Assembly: GCA_028285265.1 (NCBI GenBank)
Contig: JANQPX010000013.1
Span: forward strand, 62,001-126,000
Direction of reading: 5' to 3'
Origin: Geminicoccaceae bacterium
GTDB lineage: Bacteria; Pseudomonadota; Alphaproteobacteria; Geminicoccales; Geminicoccaceae
Length of the DNA stretch: 64,000 bases
The notes beneath the pieces are model-generated. The model ran no database searches and was not told the origin of the DNA. It worked only from the letters and a program-made list of their open reading frames with translations. Position numbers and translations under genes: made by a program. Below are positions 1 to 8,530 of the stretch, in pieces (position 1 is the first letter of the stretch; each line of letters begins with the position of its first letter).

Positions 1-1480
1 TGTTCAGTTTGGCCTGGTAGAGTGCAAGGTCGGCGTGCCGAAGAAGCTCGCCGGCGCTCGTGACGGCCCCCTGCCCAGCCTCAGCCATCGCGATCCCTAT
101 GGACGTACCGACATGAACGTTTTGACCGCCAAGATCGAACGTCTTTTTGAAGGCATCTTGGATGCGTTCTGCAAGGATTTCCGCATCCTCCTTTTTGCCA
201 AGTTCCGTCTGAATGATGACGAATTCGTCACCGCCAAGCCTCGCCAGCGTATCGCTGCCCCGAATGCAAGTGCGAAGTCGAGCTGCGGTCTGCTTCAAGA
301 GCTGGTCGCCTGCATCATGACCAAGCGTGTCATTGATTGTCTTGAAACGATCGAGGTCCAAAAGCAGGACGGCGACCCGTCCCCGTTTCCGTTCGGCGAC
401 ACGAAGCGCTTGATCCAGACGATCATGAAACAGCATGCGGTTGGGCAAGCCTGTCAGCGAATCATGCTGTGCCATATGTAGGACATGCGCCTCGTGGCGC
501 TTCCGATCGGTGACATCGGTCGATGTTCGAACAAAGCCGCCATTCGGCATCGGATTGTCTTCAATCTGCAAGAACCGGCCTTTGGTGCCGATCCAATCAA
601 AACGGCGATTTCTTGACCGATTGGGCAGTGTTGCCGCGCCCTCGTCAGCGGCATCGAGAAGCCGCGGTCGATCTCCTTTAAGCTCTGAGGGACCGCTTGT
701 TTCCATCCCTGGCAAAAAGACGTCGGTTGCGTTGTCACAAAGGTCCCGGTGACGCCGATTGCAGGTGATCAAACGATGATCTTGGTCGAATACAGCAACA
801 CCTTGATTGACGTGTTCGAAGGTGACCTCGAGCTGGGATGATTTATCCTGCAACTCGACTGTTCTCTGGCGAAGGGCAGCCAAAAGACACTCATTCTCGC
901 CGGCCAGACGCACGGACTGTTGAAGATAACCATTGAACGATCGACCAAGCCAGCCCATGCCGACCATGTAGATCAGGACGGCCACCGCCATCAAAATATG
1001 CGCCTGGTCCGCTTCCCAGATGAGACGCAGCGCATAGGGCGCCGCGATGCTAATGTAGAATGCGAAGAACGCTGGCTTCGATCCTGAAAGCCCGACTAAC
1101 GAGCCGCCTGACATCCCAGCAAGGACGAAGGGCAAGAACGTTTGAGCAACCAGGGAATTGGGATCGTAAAACAAAACGGCCGCGAGACCCCAGGCACCAC
1201 CATTCATCCCTGCTGCTAGCGTGAAGCGGCGCGTCCAGCGTGTGTCTCCCGCACAAAGCATGGATGCATTTTTATAGTCCCACCAAACCTTCAGGCGATA
1301 GACGAGGCTTGCCAGCATCATCCCGGACCAAAGCAAGGTCATGGAGGTCGGTGCACTGATCGAGAAGGCAAGCGCGGAACAGACGGCGGTTGCTAAGTTG
1401 ATGGCGAGAACATAAGGCAAACGCTCAAAGAGGCTCGCGAGCAGATCTTCTTCTGCAGTGGTCGACGACGCGGCATTCAC
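1..1480 (-). CDS. Membrane-bound PAS-GGDEF diguanylate cyclase (3' end beyond window)
   Basis: The reading frame is open from a GTG at 1480 to the left edge, about 493 codons with no stop. A GGGGGAG ribosome-binding site lies about 7 bases before the GTG. The first 200 residues or so hold several hydrophobic membrane segments. A PAS-like domain begins near residue 213 with the text FEHVNQGVAVFDQDHRL. A GGDEF domain begins near residue 334 (HDSLTGLPNR) and carries RLGGDEF near residue 413. An RGSD tetrad sits five residues before GGDEF, matching the RxxD product-inhibition site. The intact motif predicts c-di-GMP synthesis at the inner membrane. The frame is still open after the GGDEF end motif (ALYQAK), so an EAL domain may follow outside the window. 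Confidence 0.9.
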   Translation of the reverse strand, partial: MNAASSTTAEEDLLASLFERLPYVLAINLATAVCSALAFSISAPTSMTLLWSGMMLASLVYRLKVWWDYKNASMLCAGDTRWTRRFTLAAGMNGGAWGLAAVLFYDPNSLVAQTFLPFVLAGMSGGSLVGLSGSKPAFFAFYISIAAPYALRLIWEADQAHILMAVAVLIYMVGMGWLGRSFNGYLQQSVRLAGENECLLAALRQRTVELQDKSSQLEVTFEHVNQGVAVFDQDHRLITCNRRHRDLCDNATDVFLPGMETSGPSELKGDRPRLLDAADEGAATLPNRSRNRRFDWIGTKGRFLQIEDNPMPNGGFVRTSTDVTDRKRHEAHVLHMAQHDSLTGLPNRMLFHDRLDQALRVAERKRGRVAVLLLDLDRFKTINDTLGHDAGDQLLKQTAARLRTCIRGSDTLARLGGDEFVIIQTELGKKEDAEILAERIQDAFKKTFDLGGQNVHVGTSIGIAMAEAGQGAVTSAGELLRHADLALYQAKLN

Positions 1481-1647
1481 GGTGCGTTCTCCCCCAAAAC
1501 CGCCCGGCCCGATATATCTTTTTGGTTAATTAATTTGTTATATAATACGCGTCAAGGTTTAATAAACTTTCTCGACAATAGGCACCAACGCGAGCGATGA
1601 GAGCAGATGGTTTGGGGACGTCGTTTCGGTGAGGCTATCGGCTGGTT
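1481..1647. other. AT-rich intergenic stretch upstream of the GGDEF gene
   Basis: This 167-base gap between two minus-strand genes contains an unusually AT-rich block around 1511-1570. On the minus strand a TTGACG hexamer (1555 to 1550) could serve as a -35 for the GGDEF gene, but the matching -10 at 17 bases spacing is only TAATTA. It is probably a promoter region. The exact elements are not convincing. Confidence 0.3.
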
Positions 1648-2313
1648 CTAAAAGAAGTCCATGACTTCGTCCTTAGATACGACGTGGCAATAGATCATAT
1701 TGATGATCTTAAGCTCGGCCTCATGAAGCTCCATGGTAGCCGCCGCACAGCATTCGTCGACGACGACAACACCAAAGCTCTCATCCGCCAGGCTGCGGAC
1801 CGTTGAAGACACGCATTGGTCCGTGAAGATACCGGTGACGATGACATCGTTGATCTCCATATTGCGCAACATCAAACGAAGGTTTGTCCCGGTGAGCGCA
1901 CTGTCCGTCGTCTTGATAATGACGATGTCGTCAGGTTCCGGGGCGAGCTCGGAGACCACCTGGCCGTCATGCTCATCCTTGGGCAGCAGAAGGTAGTTGA
2001 AGCCGGGCTTTTTCTGGCTGAGCGAACGGTCACGGCCGTCGGTTTTGTGACACGCAATGCGCGCATAGATGATCTCGACGCCCTTGGAGCGACATGCATC
2101 GATAAGTCGTCTTGTATTCGGTATGACCGTATCGCGCATCCGGTCGAAGAAAGGCTGCCAAAGTGCATTGTCTTCAGGCGTATCTTTGGGTGCGACATAG
2201 GTGTTTTGGATATCGATCACGAGAAGCGCCGTGGTCGCCGGGTCGAGGTGAATGTCATCGGGCTCCTCGGCATGGGCATAGTAGAAGGAGCGATAGGCGG
2301 TCTTCCAACTCAT
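1648..2313 (-). CDS. Isochorismatase-family cysteine hydrolase
   Basis: This 221-residue cytoplasmic hydrolase has the isochorismatase fold. The family triad is visible: Asp in LLVIDIQN, Lys in IIKTTDSALTGT, and nucleophilic Cys in GIFTDQCVSSTVR. Family members hydrolyse amides or vinyl ethers such as nicotinamide, N-carbamoylsarcosine, biuret and ureidoacrylate; the substrate here cannot be read. The ATG at 2313 is chosen because GAGGGAAG lies 6-10 bases upstream and the conserved domain starts 30 residues later; the frame is open further but has no good site. A glutamine-synthetase-like ligase lies upstream on the same strand, which hints at amide or amine metabolism. Confidence 0.85.
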   Translation of the reverse strand: MSWKTAYRSFYYAHAEEPDDIHLDPATTALLVIDIQNTYVAPKDTPEDNALWQPFFDRMRDTVIPNTRRLIDACRSKGVEIIYARIACHKTDGRDRSLSQKKPGFNYLLLPKDEHDGQVVSELAPEPDDIVIIKTTDSALTGTNLRLMLRNMEINDVIVTGIFTDQCVSSTVRSLADESFGVVVVDECCAAATMELHEAELKIINMIYCHVVSKDEVMDFF

Positions 2314-2654
2314 TGGGTCTTCCCTCGATAGGTTGTTGGTGAAGAAGCTGGTCTCCCGGTTGGACACGATGTCGACCGGATGTCGAAACAGAATCACGGC
2401 ATCCATCCGTCGCTTGCAACGATTGTCGCCAGATTGATCCGCCGACGACGCGACACACGATGATGGCACAAACCAGGAAGAAGCGCGCTTCGTGGGGTCA
2501 CGAACGACATCGACCGCGCTTGCCGATCAACATGAAGTGTCGGGCGGTTCGGCCGTTGGGAGAGAAGCGGCAACGCTATCCAGGGTTTTGAGCGAAGCGC
2601 TTGATCAACAAGCACGGTCATCACGGGATCGTACGCGGATCGGGCCGCCTCACT
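2314..2654. other. Intergenic region, no gene seen
   Basis: These 341 bases separate the glutamine-synthetase-like gene from the downstream hydrolase. No conserved protein, RNA or hairpin with a T-tract was recognised. It may hold a promoter for the hydrolase. Confidence 0.4.
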
Positions 2655-3968
2655 TTAGTAGGCGGCTTGATAGGCCGCACAAAGCGCTGCATCGTCTTTG
2701 CCGGCAAGCGTCCTCATCTCATCACGCTTATGCGCGAGATAGATGTCGATAAATCCATCGGGAAACCATCCACGCACCGTGTCCGATGCGTCGAGTTCGT
2801 CAAGAGCGGCGTCGAGCGAGGTCGGTAAGCGCCTTAGACCGCGCACGGCTAAATCAGCATCCGGCAGCAGTGACAAATCCTCAGCTGTTACATCGGGCGT
2901 CGGAAAGTCTGCCTCAATGCCGGCTACGCCGGCAAGAACGATGGCAGCAAGCGCCAAGTGCGGACTTGCCGCGGCATCACATGCCCTAATTTCGAAATTG
3001 AACTGTGCCGCGACATCGCGGTCGCCAAAGGTTCGAATGGGACAAAGTCGAACAGCAGCTTCTCGGTCCTGTGCGCCAAGATTGTTAAAGGCTGCGCTCC
3101 AGCGGTGGGGGATCAGTCGGTCGTAGGAGACGACGCTCGGCGCGAGAAAAGCAACGATCGCTGGAAGATGATGTAACACGCCGCCGATAAAAGCACCCGT
3201 CAACGCACTCATCTTATGCGGCCCTGCTGCGTCATAGGCGACGGGCCTGTCCTTGGAATCGCGAAAGCTTAGATGAATGTGGACCCCATTGCCGATGCCG
3301 CCAGGCTCAACCAAAGGCGCAAAGGACAACGTTTTCCCCAACCGTTCCGCTGATGTGCGACAGACTTCGCGAAGAGTAGCGGCCTGGTCAGCAATGGCGA
3401 CACCGCTCGTCGGCTTGACCGTCACTTCATACTGGTCTGGCCCATATTCCTTCATGATCGTGTCAGGTCCAATGCTGGCCTGGGCAAGACTTGCCATCAG
3501 GGTTTCGAGGAGCTGACGTTCACTTCGAAAGGCCGAGAGTGCGTAGCCCTCTCCCTTATCACCTTCCCGATGTGGCAGATGGAATTCATGCTCGAAGGCA
3601 CCAAACAGTGTCACACCAGCCGACGACTGCAAGCGCTCGAGTGCGCTCTTCAGCAGCGAACGGGTGCAGCATTCCCAGGGGCGCCCGTCAAGATGTAACA
3701 CATCACCGAGGACGAAGTCCTCGATTGGTCCTTGGTCACCAAAATCAAGGAGCGCCCGCGTCGCCATGTCACCGACGAGAACGAGATCGCCAAGGGCACC
3801 ATAGGGACTCTCGGCAATGCCATCGAAGCAAGTAATCTGGACATTTGTCGGAGTCCACCCAACTTCCGGCGCTTGGCCATCCTTGAGATGGCGGGTGAGA
3901 AGGGCTTTCCCGCGAAGCTTCCCGGCGATATCAGACGTCGCCACGAAAATGAGAGGTTCGGTGATCAT
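2655..3968 (-). CDS. Glutamine-synthetase-family gamma-glutamyl ligase
   Basis: This 437-residue protein belongs to the glutamine synthetase family in the branch that joins glutamate to amines (PuuA, GlnT, FluG-like), not the GlnA housekeeping enzyme. Metal-binding glutamates appear at GAFEHEFHLP (about residues 124-132). The ATP and metal histidines are in GNGVHIHLSF (about 227-236), followed by an FEIRACDAAASPH segment typical of the catalytic C-terminus. The N-terminal half carries the smaller beta-grasp domain. The ATG at 3968 has GGGAAGGG just upstream; a longer frame to 4010 adds only unconserved residues. It likely works with the downstream isochorismatase-fold hydrolase. The amine substrate is unknown. 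Confidence 0.85.
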   Translation of the reverse strand: MITEPLIFVATSDIAGKLRGKALLTRHLKDGQAPEVGWTPTNVQITCFDGIAESPYGALGDLVLVGDMATRALLDFGDQGPIEDFVLGDVLHLDGRPWECCTRSLLKSALERLQSSAGVTLFGAFEHEFHLPHREGDKGEGYALSAFRSERQLLETLMASLAQASIGPDTIMKEYGPDQYEVTVKPTSGVAIADQAATLREVCRTSAERLGKTLSFAPLVEPGGIGNGVHIHLSFRDSKDRPVAYDAAGPHKMSALTGAFIGGVLHHLPAIVAFLAPSVVSYDRLIPHRWSAAFNNLGAQDREAAVRLCPIRTFGDRDVAAQFNFEIRACDAAASPHLALAAIVLAGVAGIEADFPTPDVTAEDLSLLPDADLAVRGLRRLPTSLDAALDELDASDTVRGWFPDGFIDIYLAHKRDEMRTLAGKDDAALCAAYQAAY

Positions 3969-4335
3969 CGTTTGCCCTTCCCGATCTTGCCGCCGTTCTA
4001 GCAGCCGCACGTCTCAGCGGCGCCGTGATTGACGATCACTATAGCCCCATGGAGGTATGGGAAATCAATCTCGGGGTCCGAATTGTCATCGTGAAAGTCC
4101 ACAACAATCCATCAGGAGCTTCACCGGAAAGAGGTCAAGTCCACGCCTGGTTCCATGCAAATCCGCCCTGGCAACACCAATGGCGGGCATTTCGGCCGAA
4201 CAGGGTCGAGGCATTCTCTTCGGCGATCGAGAGCGTGATCAGCGAGTGACGACGTTGCAGTTTCGACTAGAAGCTCAGAACATTCAGATGCTGCGTGTCA
4301 TGAGCAAGCCGCCGGTTCGTCCTGCCCCCCCCCCC
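3969..4335. other. Intergenic region, no gene seen
   Basis: This 367-base gap lies between the immunity gene stop and the glutamine-synthetase-like start. Its only notable element is the run of 11 C at 4325-4335. The open frames crossing it have no recognisable protein content. Confidence 0.4.
4325..4335. repeat. C11 homopolymer tract after the immunity gene stop
   Basis: Eleven consecutive C (G on the coding strand) directly follow the TGA stop of the immunity gene (4336-4338). The tract is noncoding, so slippage would not change the protein. It stands out in this mixed-composition sequence and could also be a sequencing length error. Confidence 0.9.
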
Positions 4336-4770
4336 TCAAAGAGCGGCGAGTTGATAGTCGAGGGCCAAGCCTTTCGGGGGTTCGGTCTTCCAAGAGGACC
4401 AGTTCTGATTGAGATAAAGTTCACCGCTTTTGCGCAGAAGCAGCGGCGGCCCGGCGCTGGAAACCAGAACAGCATCGCCTTCATGTTCGTTTAACAGGGC
4501 GATCACTGATCGCACCAGTTTCGCCTGCAGTCCTGGCAAGTCGTCGTGAAATTTGTCCATGGCGAAGAGGACTTTTGACGTCGGCACAAATCCAAATGTC
4601 TCCTCGACATCTGCTTGCACGACGGGATGATCAACACTGGTGGCAAAGATCGACAAGCCCGGCTCGTCAGGCGACATCACATCGTCGTCACCCGATAAGG
4701 CACCCAGTGACTCGACAAGGTCATTCGGCGTCTTTGCCGTCGTGATGTAAAACGTATAGTCGATGGACAT
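4336..4770 (-). CDS. SitI3-like immunity protein for the adjacent toxin
   Basis: A 144-residue acidic cytoplasmic protein. It resembles the SitI3 immunity family as I know it: an N-terminal IDYTFYITT strand, a central KVLFAMDK strand, then a helix (LVRSVIALL) and a closing DAVLV - LLLRKSGELYLN hairpin with a W near the end. It begins 23 bases after the stop of the toxin gene and is transcribed with it, the standard toxin-immunity order in polymorphic toxin systems. It probably binds and blocks the toxin C-terminal domain. The family assignment rests on pattern memory and should be checked with a profile search. Confidence 0.75.
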   Translation of the reverse strand: MSIDYTFYITTAKTPNDLVESLGALSGDDDVMSPDEPGLSIFATSVDHPVVQADVEETFGFVPTSKVLFAMDKFHDDLPGLQAKLVRSVIALLNEHEGDAVLVSSAGPPLLLRKSGELYLNQNWSSWKTEPPKGLALDYQLAAL

Positions 4771-4793
4771 CGCGATTCCAGTTACATCGAAAC

Positions 4794-6842
4794 CTACAGA
4801 TTAAAGACCTCACCATCCCTAATCACGATCACTTCTTCTAAGTGCTCGATCGGGTAGTCCTCAAACTGCTGCCTTAGGTCATCCACGTCGCCGGCCCAAT
4901 CATTCAGATTGAGAACGATCCGATCGGCCTGTTCCTTCACATTAACTTTATCGTCGATCTCACTCCAGACACCTCGTACCGACTTTGGTTCACCATTAGC
5001 GCCTGTACCCGGTGCGTAGCTATCGAAGTATTCTCCTTCGATCCGATAGTCAGGTCGTGATGGGTTCGGCGAACCATCACGACGAACACGACCATCGGTG
5101 GATGGATTCTGTTCGACACGATAACCTCGGTCAGCCAAAGCATCCGCTGATTCGTTTTCACGAGTCAAAGAGCGTTTGGTTTCCGGATCGTTATTCTCGC
5201 CAATGCGCGTTCTTTGACCATCGGGCTGAGCGCCCTCTGTTCCTGTTGGGGTCACCGGCTGCCCATCGCGAATGACCGAGTCATCTCCAGACGTCGATGA
5301 ATCGTCATTATCGTCTGACGACGGATCGACGAATGGAGCATCACTCGCAGTACTGGGAATAGGCAGGTCAGGGAAGCCCGGCTGAATGTCTGGATCTGCC
5401 GGGGCCGGGACACCTGGCGGCGTCGCATCCGGGCCGCTTGGAATCTCGACTTGTGGCGGGGCGACCGGCTCGGCGCGCGGAGGCGTCGGAGGTTCAGACG
5501 TTGCCGGAATAGGCGGCTCGATGGTTGACGGTATCGTGGGTGCGATCTCAGGTACCGGCGACGGCGCAATCTCTGGTGGTGCGGTCGGCGGGCGACCTGG
5601 CAGCGCATCCGGCGACGTCGGTACAACGTCAGGAGGCACATCGGGCGTCGGCGCCGTAATCCCAGGCGGCGTCGCATCGGGTCCAGGTGGCGCCGTCGTC
5701 TCAGGTCCGATACCCGGCTCAATCGTTGCTGGCTCCGGCGCCTCGATGACGCCTGGCGCTGCGGGCTCGACGACGGCAGGTGCTGGGGGCTCCACAGTCG
5801 CTGGTGCTGGCGGGGCGATCTCCGGTGCCGGAAGACCCTGAAATTCATCTGGATCGTGCAGATTCGGTGACGGATTGGAAAGTCCAATGACATTGCCAAC
5901 ATCGTCATAGGCAGGCGCAGCGCTAATGCCGGTGTCTGACCAGCTGCCGTCCGTATTCAATGTTTCCACGCGTCCAAATAGGTCGCCTGGCGCTCGGGAT
6001 AGTCTTGTATTTTCGTCGATCTGAACCGTTTCGACCTGCGTGTTGGTCGGGGTCAATGTGACGGCAGCGAAGACACCCACAGGGGAGAACCGCCCCGCCC
6101 AGGTGAGGGCCCGTCCCAACAAACTCGGCGTCGTCGGGGCCGTTGGCAAATTAGCTGGAGGAGCCGTCGGCAAATTTGTAGGGGGCGCCGTCGGCACGGT
6201 CGCAGGCGGAGCAACGGGAGGCGGTGCCGGCGTCGCGGGCATGGGCCCAACGAAACCTACCATCGGTGTCGGCGCAAGATCGGTCGTGGGGCTTGGCGGC
6301 GTCAGGCCGGTGAATTCGTCCATATAGCCGAAATTGTTGGCGAGGCTGTTGGTTTCAACGTCGTCCGTCGTCCCCTCCGTGCCAACCGGCGCGCCCGTTG
6401 GGCCAAGACCATCGAACTCGCCGGCATAACCAAAATTGTTATCTCGACCGTTCAGACCGGCCTCAGTATTATTTTCGCTGTCGTCATCGTCGCCGATGCC
6501 AACCGGCCCACCGGTTGAACCCAGACCATCGAATTCACCGGCATAGCCGAAATTGTTATCCCGGCCATTCATGCTCGTGCTTGACGAATCATCATCATCG
6601 GACGAGCTATCGTCACGGCCTAAGGTATCGTTAACAGCTGCATCCATCGCGTCGGCAAAGGAGCCCTGATCACGATCGCTGGATGACGAATCGGAATCAC
6701 GATCGGAACCCGAATGTCCCGAACTGCCGCTATCGTTCACGCCACCAGAACTTGACCCTTCGGAGCCGCTTGGGCCTCCGCTGCCGCCTCCCGAGCTACC
6801 GGCACTGTCACTCGATCCACCAACACCGCCAGGGCTGCCCAT
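4794..6842 (-). CDS. Polymorphic toxin with CdiA-CT-like tRNase C-terminal domain
   Basis: This 682-residue protein is modular. Residues 1-90 are Gly/Ser/Asp-rich. Residues 92-180 hold three NNFGY..EF.GL repeats. Residues 188-240 are Pro/Ala/Thr-rich. Residues 240-340 form a short, more globular segment (LLGRALTWAGRFSPVG). Residues 340-500 are a long Pro-rich linker in which the sequence GPDATPPG occurs twice. Residues 561-682 match the CdiA C-terminal tRNase type: ENESAD.LA..GY.VEQNP, PDYRIEG, FDSYAPG, QADRIVLNLNDWAG, FEDYPIEHLEEVIVI. Such domains cleave tRNA in target cells. There is no signal peptide, lipobox, Rhs, VgrG, LXG or two-partner-secretion domain. The immunity gene follows at once. 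Confidence 0.85.
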   Translation of the reverse strand: MGSPGGVGGSSDSAGSSGGGSGGPSGSEGSSSGGVNDSGSSGHSGSDRDSDSSSSDRDQGSFADAMDAAVNDTLGRDDSSSDDDDSSSTSMNGRDNNFGYAGEFDGLGSTGGPVGIGDDDDSENNTEAGLNGRDNNFGYAGEFDGLGPTGAPVGTEGTTDDVETNSLANNFGYMDEFTGLTPPSPTTDLAPTPMVGFVGPMPATPAPPPVAPPATVPTAPPTNLPTAPPANLPTAPTTPSLLGRALTWAGRFSPVGVFAAVTLTPTNTQVETVQIDENTRLSRAPGDLFGRVETLNTDGSWSDTGISAAPAYDDVGNVIGLSNPSPNLHDPDEFQGLPAPEIAPPAPATVEPPAPAVVEPAAPGVIEAPEPATIEPGIGPETTAPPGPDATPPGITAPTPDVPPDVVPTSPDALPGRPPTAPPEIAPSPVPEIAPTIPSTIEPPIPATSEPPTPPRAEPVAPPQVEIPSGPDATPPGVPAPADPDIQPGFPDLPIPSTASDAPFVDPSSDDNDDSSTSGDDSVIRDGQPVTPTGTEGAQPDGQRTRIGENNDPETKRSLTRENESADALADRGYRVEQNPSTDGRVRRDGSPNPSRPDYRIEGEYFDSYAPGTGANGEPKSVRGVWSEIDDKVNVKEQADRIVLNLNDWAGDVDDLRQQFEDYPIEHLEEVIVIRDGEVFNL
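6303..6569 (-). repeat. Three NNFGY..EF.GL protein repeats within the toxin gene
   Basis: Residues 92-115 and 131-154 share the sequence NGRDNNFGYAGEFDGLG, and residues 168-180 carry a shortened copy (NNFGYMDEFTGL). A degenerate fourth piece, DPDEFQGLP, lies at about residues 330-338. The spacers are acidic. I do not recognise the motif. It could be a recognition or docking element for export. Confidence 0.85.
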
Positions 6843-7130
6843 GTTACGTTTCCGCTTGATTGAGAAAGCTTTATTGTTCGGCGCCGATGTTAATAAATCC
6901 CCGAGTCAGAACAAGATGACATCAAAGTGAAAAATAATATTGATTGTCATTCTTAAGTTGACTTGATCTAAAGCACTTGACGCCGTGACGGACAATGGCC
7001 CATTGACGCATGACGAGATCTTTTCGCCATAGCATGAACCGTGAGTGCGCTCTGCCCCATTGACTTCCTACAGCGTGGCAGTTGTGCTTGTGGCAGAACG
7101 AATGTTCGAGCCAAGCTGGAGAGTATTTGG

Positions 7131-8438
7131 ATGAATGATATCGCCCCCATCCGCCCGACCGAAGCAGCCGGTGTCGGCCCCGACCGTCCCAAAGGGTTGT
7201 CTGACGACGAGCTGTTGGAACTCGTGCAACGACAAACCTTTCGATTTTTCTGGGACGGTGCTCATCCAGTCTCTGGGCTGGCACGCGATCGCACCAATGT
7301 GCAGGACAAATATGGACCTGAAGCCATGGCCATCGGTGGCACCGGCTTTGGCGCCATCGCGATTGTGATCGCGGTCGAGCGGGGCTGGGTGACGCGCGAC
7401 GAGGCCGTCGATCAGCTTCTGAAGATGGTCAAATTCCTGCATTTAGGGGATCACTACCACGGAGTCCTGCCGCACTTCATGCATGGCACGACCGGTAAGA
7501 CCATCCCGTTCTCCCGTAAGGACGACGGCTCAGATGTCGTCGAAATGGCGTTCCTTATTGGCGGCTTACTCGTTTGCCGGCAGTATTTCACCGGCGATGG
7601 AAAAGAAGCCGAGCTGCGCGATCGGATCAACACGCTCTGGACACAGACCGAGTGGGACTGGCACACGCGGGGCGGTCGCCACATTATGTATTGGCACTGG
7701 AGCCCGAATCAGGGTTGGGGCATGGATTTCGAGATCCGTGGCTGGAACGAATGTCTCTTGACCTATGTGCTCGGTGCGTCGTCCCCGACCTATGCGATTC
7801 ACAAGGAAGCCTACCACCGTGGCTGGGCCATGGGACGCGTGTTCAAGAACGAACGCGAGTACTATGGCATCAAGCTACCGCTGGGCCCCGACTTCGGTGG
7901 ACCTCTCTTCTGGACCCAATACTGCTTCATGATGCTCGACCCGAACGGTTTGAAGGATCGCTACGCCAACTATTGGGAGCAGAACACCGCGCACACGCTG
8001 ATCAACCGTGAGCATTGCATCCTGAATCCGAACGGCTTCGAAGGTTATGGTCGTCATTGTTGGGGCCTAACCTCTTCGGACAATCATAAAGGCTATGCCG
8101 CCCATCAGCCCCGTCGCGATCTCGGCGTGATCACACCGACGGCAGCGCTGTCGGCCTTCCCCTACACACCCGACCATTCCATGGAGGCGCTCCGGCACTT
8201 CTACGATGAACGCGGCAATGAGCTCTGGAAGGAGTACGGCTTTGTCGACGCCTTTAATCCGACGGAGAATTGGGTGGCAGATACCCATCTGTCGATCGAT
8301 CAGGGTCCCATCATCGCGATGATTGAGAACTATCGGACCGGCCTCATTTGGAAGCTCTTTATGAGTTGTCCTGAAGTCAAGGAAGGCCTGAAGAAACTCG
8401 ACTTTGACAGCCCGCACATGCACGCAAAGGTTGGCTAG
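7131..8438 (+). CDS. Glucoamylase-like (GH144-type) glycoside hydrolase family protein
   Basis: A 435-residue protein of the glucoamylase-like family (PF10091) that includes GH144 endo-beta-1,2-glucanases. Recognisable segments include LVQRQTFRFFWDGAHPVSGLARDR, typical of the family N-terminus, and blocks around WNECLLTYVLGASSP, GPLFWTQYCFMM and CWGLTSSDNHKGY, consistent with an (alpha/alpha)6 barrel. The ATG at 7131 has GGAG 9 bases upstream. Neither this start nor the longer frame from 7041 gives a signal peptide, unlike secreted GH144 enzymes, so the protein looks cytoplasmic. It stands alone, divergent from the toxin gene. Substrate is inferred; a beta-1,2-glucan or another glycan is possible. 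Confidence 0.8.
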   Translation: MNDIAPIRPTEAAGVGPDRPKGLSDDELLELVQRQTFRFFWDGAHPVSGLARDRTNVQDKYGPEAMAIGGTGFGAIAIVIAVERGWVTRDEAVDQLLKMVKFLHLGDHYHGVLPHFMHGTTGKTIPFSRKDDGSDVVEMAFLIGGLLVCRQYFTGDGKEAELRDRINTLWTQTEWDWHTRGGRHIMYWHWSPNQGWGMDFEIRGWNECLLTYVLGASSPTYAIHKEAYHRGWAMGRVFKNEREYYGIKLPLGPDFGGPLFWTQYCFMMLDPNGLKDRYANYWEQNTAHTLINREHCILNPNGFEGYGRHCWGLTSSDNHKGYAAHQPRRDLGVITPTAALSAFPYTPDHSMEALRHFYDERGNELWKEYGFVDAFNPTENWVADTHLSIDQGPIIAMIENYRTGLIWKLFMSCPEVKEGLKKLDFDSPHMHAKVG

Positions 8439-8530
8439 GAAGACGCGCATCGACAACGACGTCGCGTTCTTCGCTGCGATCGGCTAGACAGGACAGGTCC
8501 AGCCCTTAGATCTGTCCTGGAGCCGTTCCG

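Noticed and set aside
1541-1546. Perfect TATAAT on the plus strand
   Set aside because: No -35 at suitable spacing and no plus-strand gene follows; it is probably part of the AT-rich promoter region of the minus-strand gene.
5386-5841. Plus-strand Gly-rich frame resembling PE_PGRS-like proteins
   Set aside because: It is the complement of the Pro-rich linker of the toxin. Pro codons read as Gly on the other strand.
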